Below, piece after piece: positions 52,843 through 64,000 of a stretch of 64,000 nt of DNA. The notes beneath the pieces are model-generated. The model did not search any database and was not told where the DNA came from. It saw only the letters and a list, made by a program, of their open reading frames with translations. The stretch spans positions 248,001 to 312,000 of the forward strand of contig NZ_MAFC01000002.1 of assembly GCF_002013465.1 (NCBI RefSeq), written 5' to 3'. Made by a program: the position numbers and the translations under genes. Source of the DNA: Mycobacterium sp. D16R12. Lineage in GTDB: Bacteria; Actinomycetota; Actinomycetes; Mycobacteriales; Mycobacteriaceae. Position 1 is the stretch's first letter, and the number at the start of each line of letters is the position of its first letter.

Positions 52843-54254
52843 CGGGCACCCGAGGTGGTCAGCGCGCGCAGCGGCGAGCTTGCCACGTCAAATGGTGTGA
52901 GACGGCCACCCTCGTCGATCATTCCGATGGCCTGCAACCACTGCTCGAACTCGGGTGCCGGCCGCAGGCCCAGCGTCCGGCGCGCCTGCAGCACATCGTG
53001 AAACGACAGACTCTGATAACCGAGCATGACATCGTCGGCACCGGGAACGGTGATGACAAACGCGACTCCCGCAGCTGCGAGCAGGATCAGCAGTGTGTCC
53101 ATATCGTTCTGGTCGGCCTCGGCATGATTGGTGTAGCAGACGTCGACACCCATCGGCAGGCCAAGCAGCTTGCCGCAGAAGTGATCCTCCAACCCGGCGC
53201 GGACGATCTGCTTACCGTCGTAGAGGTATTCCGGCCCGATGAATCCAACGACCGTGTTGACCAGGAAAGGCTCCAGGTCGCGGGCCACCGCGTAGGCGCG
53301 CGTCTCCAGTGTCTGCTGGTCGACAGGCTTGCCGCCAGTACCCAGATGGGCATGGGAGCTCAACGCCGACCCCTGCCCGGTTTCGAGGTACATGACGTTG
53401 TCCCCGACGGTCCCCCGCCGCAGGGCCCGGGTCGCATCGCGACCTTCACGCAGTAGCGCGATGTCCACTCCGAAAGCGGAGTTGGCGCCCTCGGTGCCCG
53501 CGATCGATTGGAACGTCAAATCCACCGGCGCTCCCCGCTCGATCAGTCCGATCGTCGTGGTGATGTGGGAGAGAACGCACGACTGGGTGGGGATGTCGTA
53601 GCGCGATCTGATCGAGTCGAGGAGGTGAAGCAGATCCGATGTGGCGTGCGGTGAATCGGTAGCCGGATTGATGCCGATGACGGCGTCACCGCATCCCAGC
53701 AGCAGCCCGTCAAGAACGGCAGCCGCGACACCGCGGGGGTCGTCGGTGGGGTGATTCGGCTGTAGCCGGGTGGCCAGCGTGCCCTTTCCGCCGACGGTCG
53801 TGCGGAAGGCCGCACTCACCTGCATGGCGGCGCCGACCGCGACCAGATCTTGATTTCGCATGATCTTGCTCACCGCCGCCGCCATCTCCGGAGTTATCCC
53901 GGCATTGACAGCGGCGATCCGCTGGGCTCCATCATCGCGGGAAGCGCTCTCCAACAACCAGTCCCGAAAGCCCCCGACGGTCAGATGCGCGATCGCGGAG
54001 TAGGCCCGGCGATCGTGGCTGTCGATGATCAGCCTGGTGACCTCGTCGGTTTCGTAGGGCACCACCGCCTCGTTGAGAAATATTTCGAGCGGCAGATCCG
54101 CGAGAACCCATGCCGCAGCTGCCCGTTCGGCATCGGATTCCGCCGCGCAGCCGGCGAGCTGGTCACCCGACCGCAGGGGTGTCGCCTTGGCCATCACATC
54201 CACCAGCCCGTCGAAGGCATAGCTCACCCCAGCGATCTGTTGCCGGTACTTCAC
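52839..54254 (-). CDS. eutB: ethanolamine ammonia-lyase large subunit
   Basis: The 471-residue TIM barrel holds the active site. Recognisable segments are GDAVIGINPATDSPHATSDL, FQSIAGTEGANSAFG, HAHLG and VDVCYTNHAEADQNDMD. GTG 54254 overlaps the permease stop in GTGA, so the frame to 54374 is rejected. It requires adenosylcobalamin; no EutA reactivase gene is in the window. Confidence 0.96.
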   Translation of the reverse strand: MKYRQQIAGVSYAFDGLVDVMAKATPLRSGDQLAGCAAESDAERAAAAWVLADLPLEIFLNEAVVPYETDEVTRLIIDSHDRRAYSAIAHLTVGGFRDWLLESASRDDGAQRIAAVNAGITPEMAAAVSKIMRNQDLVAVGAAMQVSAAFRTTVGGKGTLATRLQPNHPTDDPRGVAAAVLDGLLLGCGDAVIGINPATDSPHATSDLLHLLDSIRSRYDIPTQSCVLSHITTTIGLIERGAPVDLTFQSIAGTEGANSAFGVDIALLREGRDATRALRRGTVGDNVMYLETGQGSALSSHAHLGTGGKPVDQQTLETRAYAVARDLEPFLVNTVVGFIGPEYLYDGKQIVRAGLEDHFCGKLLGLPMGVDVCYTNHAEADQNDMDTLLILLAAAGVAFVITVPGADDVMLGYQSLSFHDVLQARRTLGLRPAPEFEQWLQAIGMIDEGGRLTPFDVASSPLRALTTSGAR

Positions 54255-55678
54255 GTGAGCTCGCTTTCGGCCTCCGCAAGCATCGCGAACTCCTCGTCGG
54301 GCGAATTCGCCACCAGACGGTGGCGGCTGTAGAGCGCGAAATACAGCATGAACGCTGCGAACACGGCCAGACACAGGCCCGCCGCCACCGGGTTGACCAG
54401 GAATGTCGCGATGACCGCCAGCACCGCGACGATCAGGGCGAAGCCGGTGGTCACGATGCCCCCCGGGGTGCGGTACGGGCGCGGCATGTTCGGCTCACGC
54501 ACCCTCAGCACGATGTGGCTCACCATCATCAGCACGTAACTCAGGGCAGCTCCGAAGACCGCCATGTTCAGCAGCAGGTCACCATGCCCCGTCAGCGACA
54601 GCGCGAATCCGATGATGCCGGGGACGATCAGCGCCAGGGTCGGGGCCTTCCGGGAGTTGGTCACCGACAGAATCGTCGGTAGATAGCCCGCACGGGAAAG
54701 CGCGAAGAGCTGACGTGAGTACGCGTAGATGATCGAGAAAAAGCTCGCAATGAGCCCGGCCAACCCGATGTAGTTGACCAACTTGGCGGCGGTGCCGTGA
54801 CCGAGCGCCTCGACGAGCGGATTGCCGGAATCCGACATCTGTTCCGCGCCACCGGCCCCAGTGGTCAGCACCAGCGCGATCGCGCAGGTCACCAGCAGCA
54901 CGCCGATCGCCGCGATGATCCCGCGCGGCACATTACGTTCCGGATTGGCCGTCTCCTCGGCCGCCAGCGGAACACCCTCGACAGCGAGGAAGAACCAGAT
55001 GGCGAACGGAATGGCGGCCCAGATTCCCAGATAGCCATGCGGCAGGATGCTCGAAGCCCCCGCGGCACCTGCGTCGACCGCGATGTTGGTCAGGTTGTGG
55101 ATGTCGAAATGACCCGCCGCCGCAACCGCGAAAATCAGTAGGCCCACCAACGCAATCGCGGTGATGGCGAACATCACCTTCAGCGCCTCACCGACACCCG
55201 ACAGATGGATCCCGATGAACACGGCGTAGGCGGCCAGGTATACCCACCACCCGTTGGTGATACCGAACAGCCCCAGCGACTGGACGTATGCGCCGATGAA
55301 GGTGGCGATGGCCGCCGGGGCAATCGAATACTCGATGAGAATTGCTGTGCCCGTGGCAAATCCACCCCACGGACCGAGCGCGCGGCGCGCGAAAGTGTAG
55401 CCGCCGCCCGCCGTCGGCAGCGCAGAAGACAGCTCCGCCATACCCAGCACCAGCGCCAGGTACATGCCGGCGATCACCACGGTGGCGATCGCCAGTCCGC
55501 CGAACCCGCCTTGACCCAGGCCGAAGTTCCAGCCCGAATAGTCACCGGACACCACATAACTCACCCCGAGACCGGCCAGCAGCAGCCAGCCCGCGCTCCC
55601 CGATTTGAGTTGACGCTTACGCAGATAGTCCGCGCTCTGGAGGTGCTCCTCGACTAGGCCGTGCTTGGTGGTCGCCAT
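54251..55678 (-). CDS. eat: ethanolamine permease (APC family)
   Basis: The 475-residue transporter has about 12 helices, starting GSAGWLLLAGLGVSYVVSGD, with the APC motif PTAGGGYTFARRALGPWGGF. Its place directly upstream of eutB with a 4-base overlap supports ethanolamine uptake. ATG 55678. Confidence 0.92.
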   Translation of the reverse strand: MATTKHGLVEEHLQSADYLRKRQLKSGSAGWLLLAGLGVSYVVSGDYSGWNFGLGQGGFGGLAIATVVIAGMYLALVLGMAELSSALPTAGGGYTFARRALGPWGGFATGTAILIEYSIAPAAIATFIGAYVQSLGLFGITNGWWVYLAAYAVFIGIHLSGVGEALKVMFAITAIALVGLLIFAVAAAGHFDIHNLTNIAVDAGAAGASSILPHGYLGIWAAIPFAIWFFLAVEGVPLAAEETANPERNVPRGIIAAIGVLLVTCAIALVLTTGAGGAEQMSDSGNPLVEALGHGTAAKLVNYIGLAGLIASFFSIIYAYSRQLFALSRAGYLPTILSVTNSRKAPTLALIVPGIIGFALSLTGHGDLLLNMAVFGAALSYVLMMVSHIVLRVREPNMPRPYRTPGGIVTTGFALIVAVLAVIATFLVNPVAAGLCLAVFAAFMLYFALYSRHRLVANSPDEEFAMLAEAESELT

Positions 55679-55754
55679 GTATCGTTTCCTTGCTCTCTGC
55701 AGGTCAATTCAGTGGGGTGACGTCGCTTTCGGGTGATATCGCCGATCGCGACGA

Positions 55755-57278
<1,524 letters not shown>

Positions 57279-57340
57279 GGCGGTCTCCTACCTTCAAGAC
57301 AACAAATGTGTCGGTAATCACTAAAGGTAGGTTTTGGCCC

Positions 57341-57359
57341 GTTGCAGCACGGTTGCAAC
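57341..57359. promoter_or_regulatory. palindrome upstream of the eut operon
   Basis: GTTGCA-GCACGGT-TGCAAC has perfect 6-bp arms with a 7-base spacer. It lies 63-81 bases before the aldehyde dehydrogenase start, where an activator would bind, and directly after the regulator gene. Confidence 0.4.
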
Positions 57360-57382
57360 TTTTCGTGCGGCGCCCGCAGCGC

Positions 57383-58729
57383 TCAGGCGAGGTCGGAATC
57401 CAGCGCGATGAGGTGACCACGCGCCTCAGACTGGACGAGCCCGTCCGCACCAGGATGCTCGTGTAGCGCCTGCCATCCCTCACGGTCATCGCGCGCCTCG
57501 GGAAGATCCAGCCAGCGGCGCAACAGATGCAGATCACCATCGGCATGTACGGCACCACGAAGACTCGCGCTCAGCTCCAGGCGCAATCTCCCGATGGCCG
57601 GTGCGGCGGACCGCGGCAACAACTGGCCCGCGTAGCAGTCCACGGCCCTGGTGATGTCCCCGGCGCGAAGCGCGGCGAAGACATCACCCATATCGCTTCC
57701 GACATGGGTAAGCAGCCGATAGGGGCGGGACACGATCAATTCGTCTCCCACGATGCGGCGTAGTCGCGACATTTCCGCGCGGATGGTCACGACGTCGAGA
57801 TCATTTTCGTCGAGCAGCATCGCCAGATGATCGGCGCTCAGACCCTCGGGGTGACGCAACAGCAGCGCCATGATTTCGGCGTGGCGACCGGACAACCGGT
57901 GGGTGCGCATCCCGTCCTGTCCGTCGCCGGTGTGCAGAACCGGGCGGTCGGCGCCGAGCAAGGTCAATCGCGGTTCGGTACCGCTGTCCGGACGGCCCGG
58001 TCGCGGGTAGTTCAGGGCGATGAAATGCTCGACGGCAACCGCGGTTGCACGCACCAAGGCCAGGGTCTGTGCCGAGGCAACCGCCGAACCGCCCGTCAGA
58101 TCGATGCTTCCCAGAGGTACTCCGGTCACGGGGTCATGTATCGGAACCGCGGTGCACGACCACGACCGGACCAGCCTGCAGAAGTGCTCGCTGCCACGGA
58201 TCTGCACCTCACGATCCAGCGCGAGGGCGGTACCCGGGGCGTTGGTGCCCACTGCGCGCTCGCTCCAGTCGGCGCCGGGCACGAAGTTCATCCCGGCCGC
58301 CTTGCGCCCCGCGCCGGGGTCACCCTCCACCCAGAGCAGCGCGCCGTCGGCCGCGGTGACCCCCACAAGTACGCCCGAGTCGGTGGCGTGGTCCACGAGC
58401 AGTCGACGAATGACCGGTAACGCCCCGGCGAGCGGATGGCTGCTGCGCAGTTCGGTCAGGCGCGTCGCGGCAGCAGCTTCGCCAGGTCCACGGTCGGGAT
58501 CGACCCCGGTGGCCAGGCTCCGTTGCCAGCTGTCTGTCACCAGCCGCGGCAGAGGTATCGACTCGAGATACGAACCGTCTACCTGGCCCGCCACAAAGAG
58601 GTCGTGCGCATCACGTACGGAAGCCAACGAGGCACGGGCGGTCCCGCGGCGCGTTGCGGTTCTCGTAGTCGCCACGGTCTCCAAGCTCTCTGCCCTGGCC
58701 ATTGTCGCAGGCACGGTCGATATTGACAC
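57383..58729 (-). CDS. GAF-domain transcriptional regulator (AcoR-like, no AAA domain)
   Basis: The 448-residue protein has a GAF-type sensor (GVTAADGALLWVEGDPGAGR and VGTNAPGTALALDREVQI, like AcoR) and a C-terminal winged-helix segment (LSGRHAEIMALLLRHPEGLS, then TIRAEMSRLRRIVGDELIV). There is no sigma-54 AAA domain. It precedes the aldehyde dehydrogenase and eut genes on the same strand and probably activates them. GTG 58729 is listed; ATG 58702 is an alternative. Confidence 0.88.
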   Translation of the reverse strand: MSISTVPATMARAESLETVATTRTATRRGTARASLASVRDAHDLFVAGQVDGSYLESIPLPRLVTDSWQRSLATGVDPDRGPGEAAAATRLTELRSSHPLAGALPVIRRLLVDHATDSGVLVGVTAADGALLWVEGDPGAGRKAAGMNFVPGADWSERAVGTNAPGTALALDREVQIRGSEHFCRLVRSWSCTAVPIHDPVTGVPLGSIDLTGGSAVASAQTLALVRATAVAVEHFIALNYPRPGRPDSGTEPRLTLLGADRPVLHTGDGQDGMRTHRLSGRHAEIMALLLRHPEGLSADHLAMLLDENDLDVVTIRAEMSRLRRIVGDELIVSRPYRLLTHVGSDMGDVFAALRAGDITRAVDCYAGQLLPRSAAPAIGRLRLELSASLRGAVHADGDLHLLRRWLDLPEARDDREGWQALHEHPGADGLVQSEARGHLIALDSDLA

Positions 58730-58799
58730 GATACGTGGACATCGCCGCCGGGAAGGGCAACTGGGTGAGATAGCGGGCCGGCCGGGTCGCGGCGGCGGG

Positions 58800-61005
<2,206 letters not shown>

Positions 61006-61099
61006 GGGGACCACTCTCATTAGGGGCGTGTGGGCAACTCAATTATGAACCACCGGGAATTCAATGATTCGAGCGCTGCTCACTCAGCGGAATCAGGAA

Positions 61100-61696
61100 C
61101 TAGGAACGGTGCTCAAGCAGGCGTTCGACGTACTTGGCGATCACATCCACCTCGAGATTCACCGTCGTGCCCACCACCGCCGATCCGAGCGTCGTCAACC
61201 CCAGCGTGGTGGGAATGAGTGATACCTCGAACCAGTCCGGCCCCAGACCCGACACGGTCAGCGACACCCCGTCCACAGTGATCGAGCCCTTCTGGACCAC
61301 GTAACGGGCCACTGCCTCCGGCAGCGAGACGCGCACCACTTCCCAGTTCTCCGACGGAGTGCGGGTGAGCACCTCTCCGGTACCGTCCACATGTCCCTGC
61401 ACGATGTGCCCGCCGAGCCGGCTGTTGACCGCGGCCGCCCGCTCCAGATTGACCTTCGTGCCGGTCACGATCTTGTCCAGGCTCGAGCGCGACAGCGTCT
61501 CCCCCATGACGTCGGTGGTGAAGACTCCACCGGCGCGCACATCGACCACCGTGAGGCAGACGCCGTTCACGGCGATCGAGTCGCCGTGTTTGGCATCCTC
61601 GACAACAAGCGGGCCGAGCACGGTGAGACGGGCAGAGTCGCCGAGATCTTCTCTACCCAGGATCTCGCCAAGCTCCTCAACGATTCCAGTGAACAT
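61100..61696 (-). CDS. ribE: riboflavin synthase alpha chain
   Basis: The 198-residue protein has two lumazine-binding domains, opening MFTGIVEELGEI, with SIAVNGVCLTVV and SITVDGVSLTVSG. It converts two lumazines to riboflavin. No FMN riboswitch is visible; only 29 bases separate it from the upstream-numbered gene. A 94-base gap leads to ribBA. Confidence 0.96.
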   Translation of the reverse strand: MFTGIVEELGEILGREDLGDSARLTVLGPLVVEDAKHGDSIAVNGVCLTVVDVRAGGVFTTDVMGETLSRSSLDKIVTGTKVNLERAAAVNSRLGGHIVQGHVDGTGEVLTRTPSENWEVVRVSLPEAVARYVVQKGSITVDGVSLTVSGLGPDWFEVSLIPTTLGLTTLGSAVVGTTVNLEVDVIAKYVERLLEHRS

Positions 61697-61725
61697 GCGA
61701 CAAGAATAGGGCGCGTATCGCCGCG

Positions 61726-62292
61726 TTAGGCGTGCGTCCCCGCCTGAGCACAGGCCATCTGGACGTTATGCGCATCGGTGTTCAGGTCGTTCGCCTTGCC
61801 GTTCACACCATCGACCGAGGCACGAACACCCATGAGAATCATCAGCTTGTTCGCGTTCGTCGCCCATGAGCGCATCGGATCGGCGATCGCCGGGTCCAGT
61901 TCCGGGGTGTTCGCAGCCTCATTGGCGAAGGATGCGGCCTCATGGAGAGCATCGCGGCCCGTGCTATTGCTGGACGACACATAGGCGTCGCTGTAGTTGC
62001 CTTCCATACCGGCCAGGTTCTCGGCGAAGTCGGAATAGTTCGTCGCCGCGTAGTCGAGCGCCGTCGCGAATTTCCCGCACGCCTCGATGGCCGCCGGGGC
62101 GGCGCTATCGGAGGTCGGGGCGGGTGCGGACACGACCGCAGGGCCCGGCGCCTGCACGGTCTGCTGGGCCGGTTGTTCCGCTTGATCTTGGCCATCTGGC
62201 TCGGCATATGCCACGGGAAATGTTGCCAACCCCATGCCGATCGCCAGCAGCGACGGCACCGCCGCCTTCCGACAGAGATGTAATGGCCTCAT
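61726..62292 (-). CDS. secreted protein with C-terminal helical domain, 188 residues
   Basis: It has a signal peptide (VPSLLAIGMGLATFPVAYA), a Gln/Pro/Ala-rich linker and a helical domain with one cysteine near each end (IEACGKF, MACAQAG), likely bridged. The layout recalls small mycobacterial secreted helical proteins such as hemophore-like ones, but heme ligands cannot be assigned. GGAGAGGAATCG precedes ATG 62292, so the longer frame is rejected. Confidence 0.8.
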   Translation of the reverse strand: MRPLHLCRKAAVPSLLAIGMGLATFPVAYAEPDGQDQAEQPAQQTVQAPGPAVVSAPAPTSDSAAPAAIEACGKFATALDYAATNYSDFAENLAGMEGNYSDAYVSSSNSTGRDALHEAASFANEAANTPELDPAIADPMRSWATNANKLMILMGVRASVDGVNGKANDLNTDAHNVQMACAQAGTHA

Positions 62293-62744
62293 CGATTCCT
62301 CTCCAGATTCTCTGGTGCTGTTCGGCCGTGACCGTACCGGTAATTCCATACGGCGTCGCGTTACGACAGCACCAATACCTGATAGTGAGTTGCGGAATTG
62401 TCACGAGTCTGAACGAACGTTGAACAACTAGTATATGAAGAGGAATTCGACTGACCGTTGAAAAGTGTGCTGGATACCCCTACCGGGTAGTCCCAAACCG
62501 CCTTGCTCGGACGGTAGCGACACCAGTGGTTTTCGTCACAATCGCCGAGGCAGAGGGCTTTTCGCGTTTCAAATCATCGCGGTTGGAACGGTGTGTACCG
62601 ACGTACGAAATGGATAGACATTGGGCGATAACTGTTGTCCGTCCATTCACCCTTTGGAAACACAGCACCCCCAACATTCGTCGGGACAGCTTCCTCACAG
62701 AAGTCACACGGACATCACCAACAATTGAGAGGCGCTACCGCACC
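62293..62744. other. 452-base control region between divergent envelope genes
   Basis: No gene is supported here: the open frames lack ribosome sites and homology. The region is more AT-rich than its surroundings. It contains the small inverted repeat TACCC-CTACC-GGGTA at 62475-62489. It must hold promoters for both the secreted protein and the porin, but no clear -35/-10 pair could be fixed. Confidence 0.5.
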
Positions 62745-63422
62745 ATGCTGAAAAGTCTTATCACTCTGACTGCAGTCTGCGCGCTTGCTGCTTCGGCGCC
62801 CCTCGCCTTGGCAGAACCCGGTGATGATCCGGCGCCCGTGCAGCCGGCGGCCGACGCACCGCCGCCCCCTCCTGGCGACCCTGGCTTCATGCCCTCGGCA
62901 GACCCGGGTACCTTGCCCACTCCGGATGGCTGGATCCTCGCCGTCGCCGCCAAGGACGAGAGCATTCTGCCGGTGGCCCCATTGACCACCGCGCTGTCCT
63001 CACGCGAGTACATCGTCGGTGGCACGTTCATCGGTGGGGTGAAGGGTTCGGGTAAGACCAAGCTCGCCGGTGGAACACTGGAGGCCGGGTACCAGATCGG
63101 CTGCGGTATCACCGGTGGTCCCGTGGAGCTCATGGGTGGTGTCGGCATCTCCCCCTCGCTCAGCATGGCGGGCGTCCCCACGGCCAGCGCCAGCGTCATC
63201 GGCCAGATCAAGGTCGGCCTGAAACCCGGCACGGTGACCATCGTTCCGGTCAACAAGAAGACCTTCGAGGGCACCACCACCCGCACCACCATCACCGGTT
63301 TCCGTATCAAGATCGACGGCTGCGTCGGTCAGTCCTTCATCCGGTCATACGCCACCTTCACCAGCTCTACGGACAACACCGATGACGTGGTCACCTACAT
63401 GGGTATCACCAAGGCCGTCTGA
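62745..63422 (+). CDS. MspA-family porin (copy 1)
   Basis: The 225-residue outer-membrane porin precursor has a signal peptide (MLKSLITLTAVCALAASAPL) cut before EPGDD, a Pro-rich spacer (PAADAPPPPPGDPG), then the MspA body with REYIVGGTFIGGV and GGTLEAGYQIGCGI. Two cysteines (QIGCG, DGCVG) are unusual for MspA proteins. A frame from 62526 is rejected since only ATG 62745 gives the signal peptide. Paralogue follows. Confidence 0.93.
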   Translation: MLKSLITLTAVCALAASAPLALAEPGDDPAPVQPAADAPPPPPGDPGFMPSADPGTLPTPDGWILAVAAKDESILPVAPLTTALSSREYIVGGTFIGGVKGSGKTKLAGGTLEAGYQIGCGITGGPVELMGGVGISPSLSMAGVPTASASVIGQIKVGLKPGTVTIVPVNKKTFEGTTTRTTITGFRIKIDGCVGQSFIRSYATFTSSTDNTDDVVTYMGITKAV

Positions 63423-63484
63423 CGTCGATGCCACACACGCTTACAGCCACCCCAATGCAAAAGACCACGAGAGGCCTCACTCCC

Positions 63485-64000
63485 ATGTTCAAGAGTCTCG
63501 TCACCCTGACCGCCGCGTGCGCGCTCGCCGCGTCGGCGCCGCTCGCTCTGGCGGACCCGGACGACCCACCACCCGCGCAGCCCGTGGCCGACGCCCCACC
63601 CCCGCCGCTCGACAATGGCGTGGTGGGCTCCGAGGACCCGGGCATCGTCAAGACCCCGGACGGCTGGGTCCTCACCGTCGGCGCCAAGGATGAGTCCCAG
63701 CTGCCCATCCCGCCGCTGACCACCGCCACCTCATCCCGCGAATACCTCGCCGGTGGCACGTTCACCGGCTCGGCGAAGGGCGGCGGCAGCACGAAGCTGT
63801 CCGGCGGCACCCTGGAAGCCGGCTACCAGATCGGTTGCGGCATCAGCCTGAACACCGTCAAGCTGAACGGCTCGATCAGCCTTACCGCCGGCCTCGGCAC
63901 CGCCGGCATCACCAGCGTCGGTATGCCCATTCAGGGCCAGATCGAGGTGCACCCTCAGCCCGGTGAGGTCATCAATGTCTCGGTCGACAAGAAGAAGTAC
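63485..64000 (+). CDS. MspA-family porin (copy 2), cut by window end
   Basis: 172 codons are visible from ATG 63485. The signal peptide (MFKSLVTLTAACALAASAPL) and the motifs REYLAGGTFTGSA and GGTLEAGYQIGCGI closely match the first copy; the middle differs (NTVKLNGSISLTAGLG). GAGAGG lies ten bases before the start. The spacing of 62 bases suggests co-transcription with copy 1. Confidence 0.92.
   Translation, partial: MFKSLVTLTAACALAASAPLALADPDDPPPAQPVADAPPPPLDNGVVGSEDPGIVKTPDGWVLTVGAKDESQLPIPPLTTATSSREYLAGGTFTGSAKGGGSTKLSGGTLEAGYQIGCGISLNTVKLNGSISLTAGLGTAGITSVGMPIQGQIEVHPQPGEVINVSVDKKKY

Noticed and set aside
61697..61725. FMN riboswitch before ribE
   Set aside because: Only 29 bases separate ribE from the neighbouring gene on this strand, too little for the RFN element.
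62480..62707. 75-codon frame in the porin control region
   Set aside because: No ribosome site, no recognisable composition or domain, and it fills what must be a promoter region.
62526..62744. 73-residue N-terminal extension of the first MspA porin
   Set aside because: It would place the signal peptide in the middle of the protein.

Overview
The window is a contiguous stretch of a high-GC mycobacterial chromosome. Gene content and order best fit the Mycobacteroides abscessus-chelonae clade. Blocks run in the same order as the M. tuberculosis Rv1476-Rv1412 region (acn, ABC-F, suf, mptB, ctaA, qor, ctaB, tkt-tal-zwf-opcA-pgl, secG-tpi-pgk-gap, whiA-yvcK-rapZ-uvrC, rib). The PE_PGRS genes found between these blocks in M. 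tuberculosis are absent and SufB has no intein. The species call is an inference from gene content, not from an alignment. No rRNA, tRNA, CRISPR array, insertion sequence or prophage was seen.

Layout. 1-12.2 kb: partial membrane protein, aconitase with its TetR regulator AcnR, DinB-like protein, two AMIN-like secreted proteins, mini-HTH protein, ABC-F ATPase, EchA12-like hydratase, thioredoxin, Old Yellow Enzyme and two paralogous lipoproteins. 12.2-18.4 kb: the complete suf operon (sufR-B-D-C-S-U plus a DUF59 protein), with a SufR-type operator at its head. 18.5-28.8 kb: mptB, an ABC exporter, an SnoaL-like protein, an accessory MpaB/small membrane protein/TetR operon, ctaA, an ATP-grasp protein, qor and ctaB. 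29-35.5 kb: the pentose phosphate operon tkt-tal-zwf-opcA-pgl. 35.8-37.5 kb: an orphan cassette of three membrane proteins resembling NorE/NorF (oxidase subunit III and IV) without a catalytic subunit. 37.5-38.9 kb: a small type VII secretion-like operon (YbaB-like, EspC-like, helical protein). 39.2-42.5 kb: gap-pgk-tpi-secG. 42.6-49 kb: an MFS exporter, then uvrC-rapZ-yvcK-whiA. 49.1-58.7 kb: an accessory island with two small secreted proteins, a lipoprotein gamma-glutamyltransferase, and an ethanolamine catabolic operon (regulator, aldehyde dehydrogenase, permease, eutB, eutC) lacking microcompartment genes. 58.8-61.7 kb: riboflavin genes ribE-ribBA-ribH and a PH-domain protein. 61.7-64 kb: a secreted protein and two tandem MspA-type porins, the second cut by the window end.

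The DNA is tightly packed. Many genes are coupled by ATGA/GTGA overlaps, and five tail-to-tail gene pairs overlap at their stop codons. The most notable points are a TetR gene whose expected GTG start reads GTC behind a perfect Shine-Dalgarno sequence, a 21-bp perfect palindrome that probably is its operator, the orphan NorE/NorF-like and EspC-like cassettes, the shell-less ethanolamine operon with a palindrome upstream, and matches to AcnR and SufR operators.
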